A DNA stretch of 64,000 nt, from positions 1,860,001 to 1,924,000 of the forward strand of contig OZ251532.1 of the NCBI GenBank assembly GCA_965243175.1, written 5' to 3'. The number at the start of each line of letters is the position of its first letter. The stretch's first letter is position 1. Both the position numbers and the translations under genes were made by a program. Source of the stretch: VXYL01 sp965243175. GTDB lineage: Bacteria > Pseudomonadota > Gammaproteobacteria > Pseudomonadales > Azotimanducaceae. The notes below the pieces were generated by a model. That model made no database searches and was not told the DNA's origin. It saw only the letters and a list, made by a program, of their open reading frames with translations. This document shows positions 63,617-64,000 of the stretch, piece by piece.

Positions 63617-64000
63617 GCGCCTCGGCCTATGGCGCGGCGAAGAAACTGGACTGGCTGCCCGTAGTCTGGACTCGACACGGAGGCGAGGTCTTGATGCTCG
63701 ATGTCCTCCAAGCTGCCGAGCTTGCTCGTCCACAACCCAGACGGCAACTGCCTAGCGGCATGCGTGAATTGACCGCCGTTCCCGAACACAGCAACCTTCT
63801 CGAACCCCGGCTCGTGTTCGGGGGTCGCGCACCGCTCGAATCCCAGCGACACAAACACATCTACATACGCGGCGATCGAGCCGTCGCGCTTGACGCTCTC
63901 GGGCCAGTATCCACCGAGGTGATCCCACCACGCGCTGGTTTCGCCAGCCGCCCATGCCACGCAGTTGTAAGAGAAGTCTTTGGGGCTGGTTACGCGGTAG
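63613..64000 (-). CDS. Cys/His-motif hypothetical protein (DUF7689-like), 5' end beyond window
   Basis: The visible 128 codons begin YRVTSPKDFSYNCVAWAAGE and include YVDVFVSLGFERCATPEHEP, GFEKVAVFGNGGQFTHAARQ and LPSGLWTSKLGSLEDIEHQD, ending FLRRAIGRGA. The YNCxAWA and THAARQ segments, in this order, look like the Cys and His of a papain/NlpC-type hydrolase, although catalysis is inference. Proteins with this pattern are widespread and uncharacterised. The TGA overlaps the DUF1156 methyltransferase ATG, suggesting it belongs to the defence operon. Confidence 0.65.
   Translation of the reverse strand, partial: YRVTSPKDFSYNCVAWAAGETSAWWDHLGGYWPESVKRDGSIAAYVDVFVSLGFERCATPEHEPGFEKVAVFGNGGQFTHAARQLPSGLWTSKLGSLEDIEHQDLASVSSPDYGQPVQFLRRAIGRGA

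Overview
The window looks like chromosome from a GC-rich gammaproteobacterium, probably an uncultured or metagenome-derived one. The evidence is gene order: pilMNOPQ-aroK-aroB with ponA/mrcA divergent, secA-argJ, and queG | nnr-tsaE-ami-mutL-miaA with orn nearby are gammaproteobacterial arrangements. TonB-dependent receptors, DsbB and a type IV pilus assembly operon show a diderm. No rRNA, tRNA or CRISPR array was seen. Genus cannot be assigned by eye.

Layout. 1-5993 (minus): pilus alignment/secretin operon running into shikimate genes and then the start of a DNA methyltransferase cut by the window edge. 6020-9060 (plus): penicillin-binding protein 1A and a DsbB-like protein. 9074-12420: acidic PDZ protein, then an Lrp/AsnC regulator split by an ISKra4-type insertion sequence with 9-bp target duplications. 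12461-18763: membrane permease/peptidase-like fusion, small Cys-rich secreted protein, DUF3108-like secreted protein and ManC. 18782-25370: two TonB-dependent receptors (the first behind a good Fur box) around a GPH-family symporter. 25525-26489: a scrapyard holding a frameshifted partial copy of that symporter fused to a broken hicBA toxin-antitoxin pair. 26447-29229: a UGSC-family selenoprotein with an in-frame UGA, downstream of a FadB-type fatty-acid oxidation protein. 29271-36616: argJ, secA and an SDR/amidohydrolase/enoyl-CoA hydratase catabolic cluster. 36712-40366: a P-loop ATPase/PD-(D/E)XK protein, then a NotI-like restriction-modification pair with one frameshift in each gene. 40456-46016: a GldA/GldFG-like ABC operon ending in a glutathione transferase gene. 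46189-53983: the miaA-mutL-ami-tsaE-nnr cluster, queG and orn. 54072-64000: a five-gene minus-strand defence island.

The defence island is read from right to left: a Cys/His-motif protein (cut by the edge), a DUF1156 adenine methyltransferase, a PHP-SMC-like ATPase, a Schlafen AlbA_2 protein and a phospholipase-D/SNF2 helicase. The first three overlap at start/stop codons and the rest are closely spaced, so they are probably one transcription unit and one anti-phage system.

The two best leads are the UGSC selenoprotein, which conventional gene calling would split into two ORFs, and the defence operon, whose exact combination I cannot match to a system I can name with certainty.
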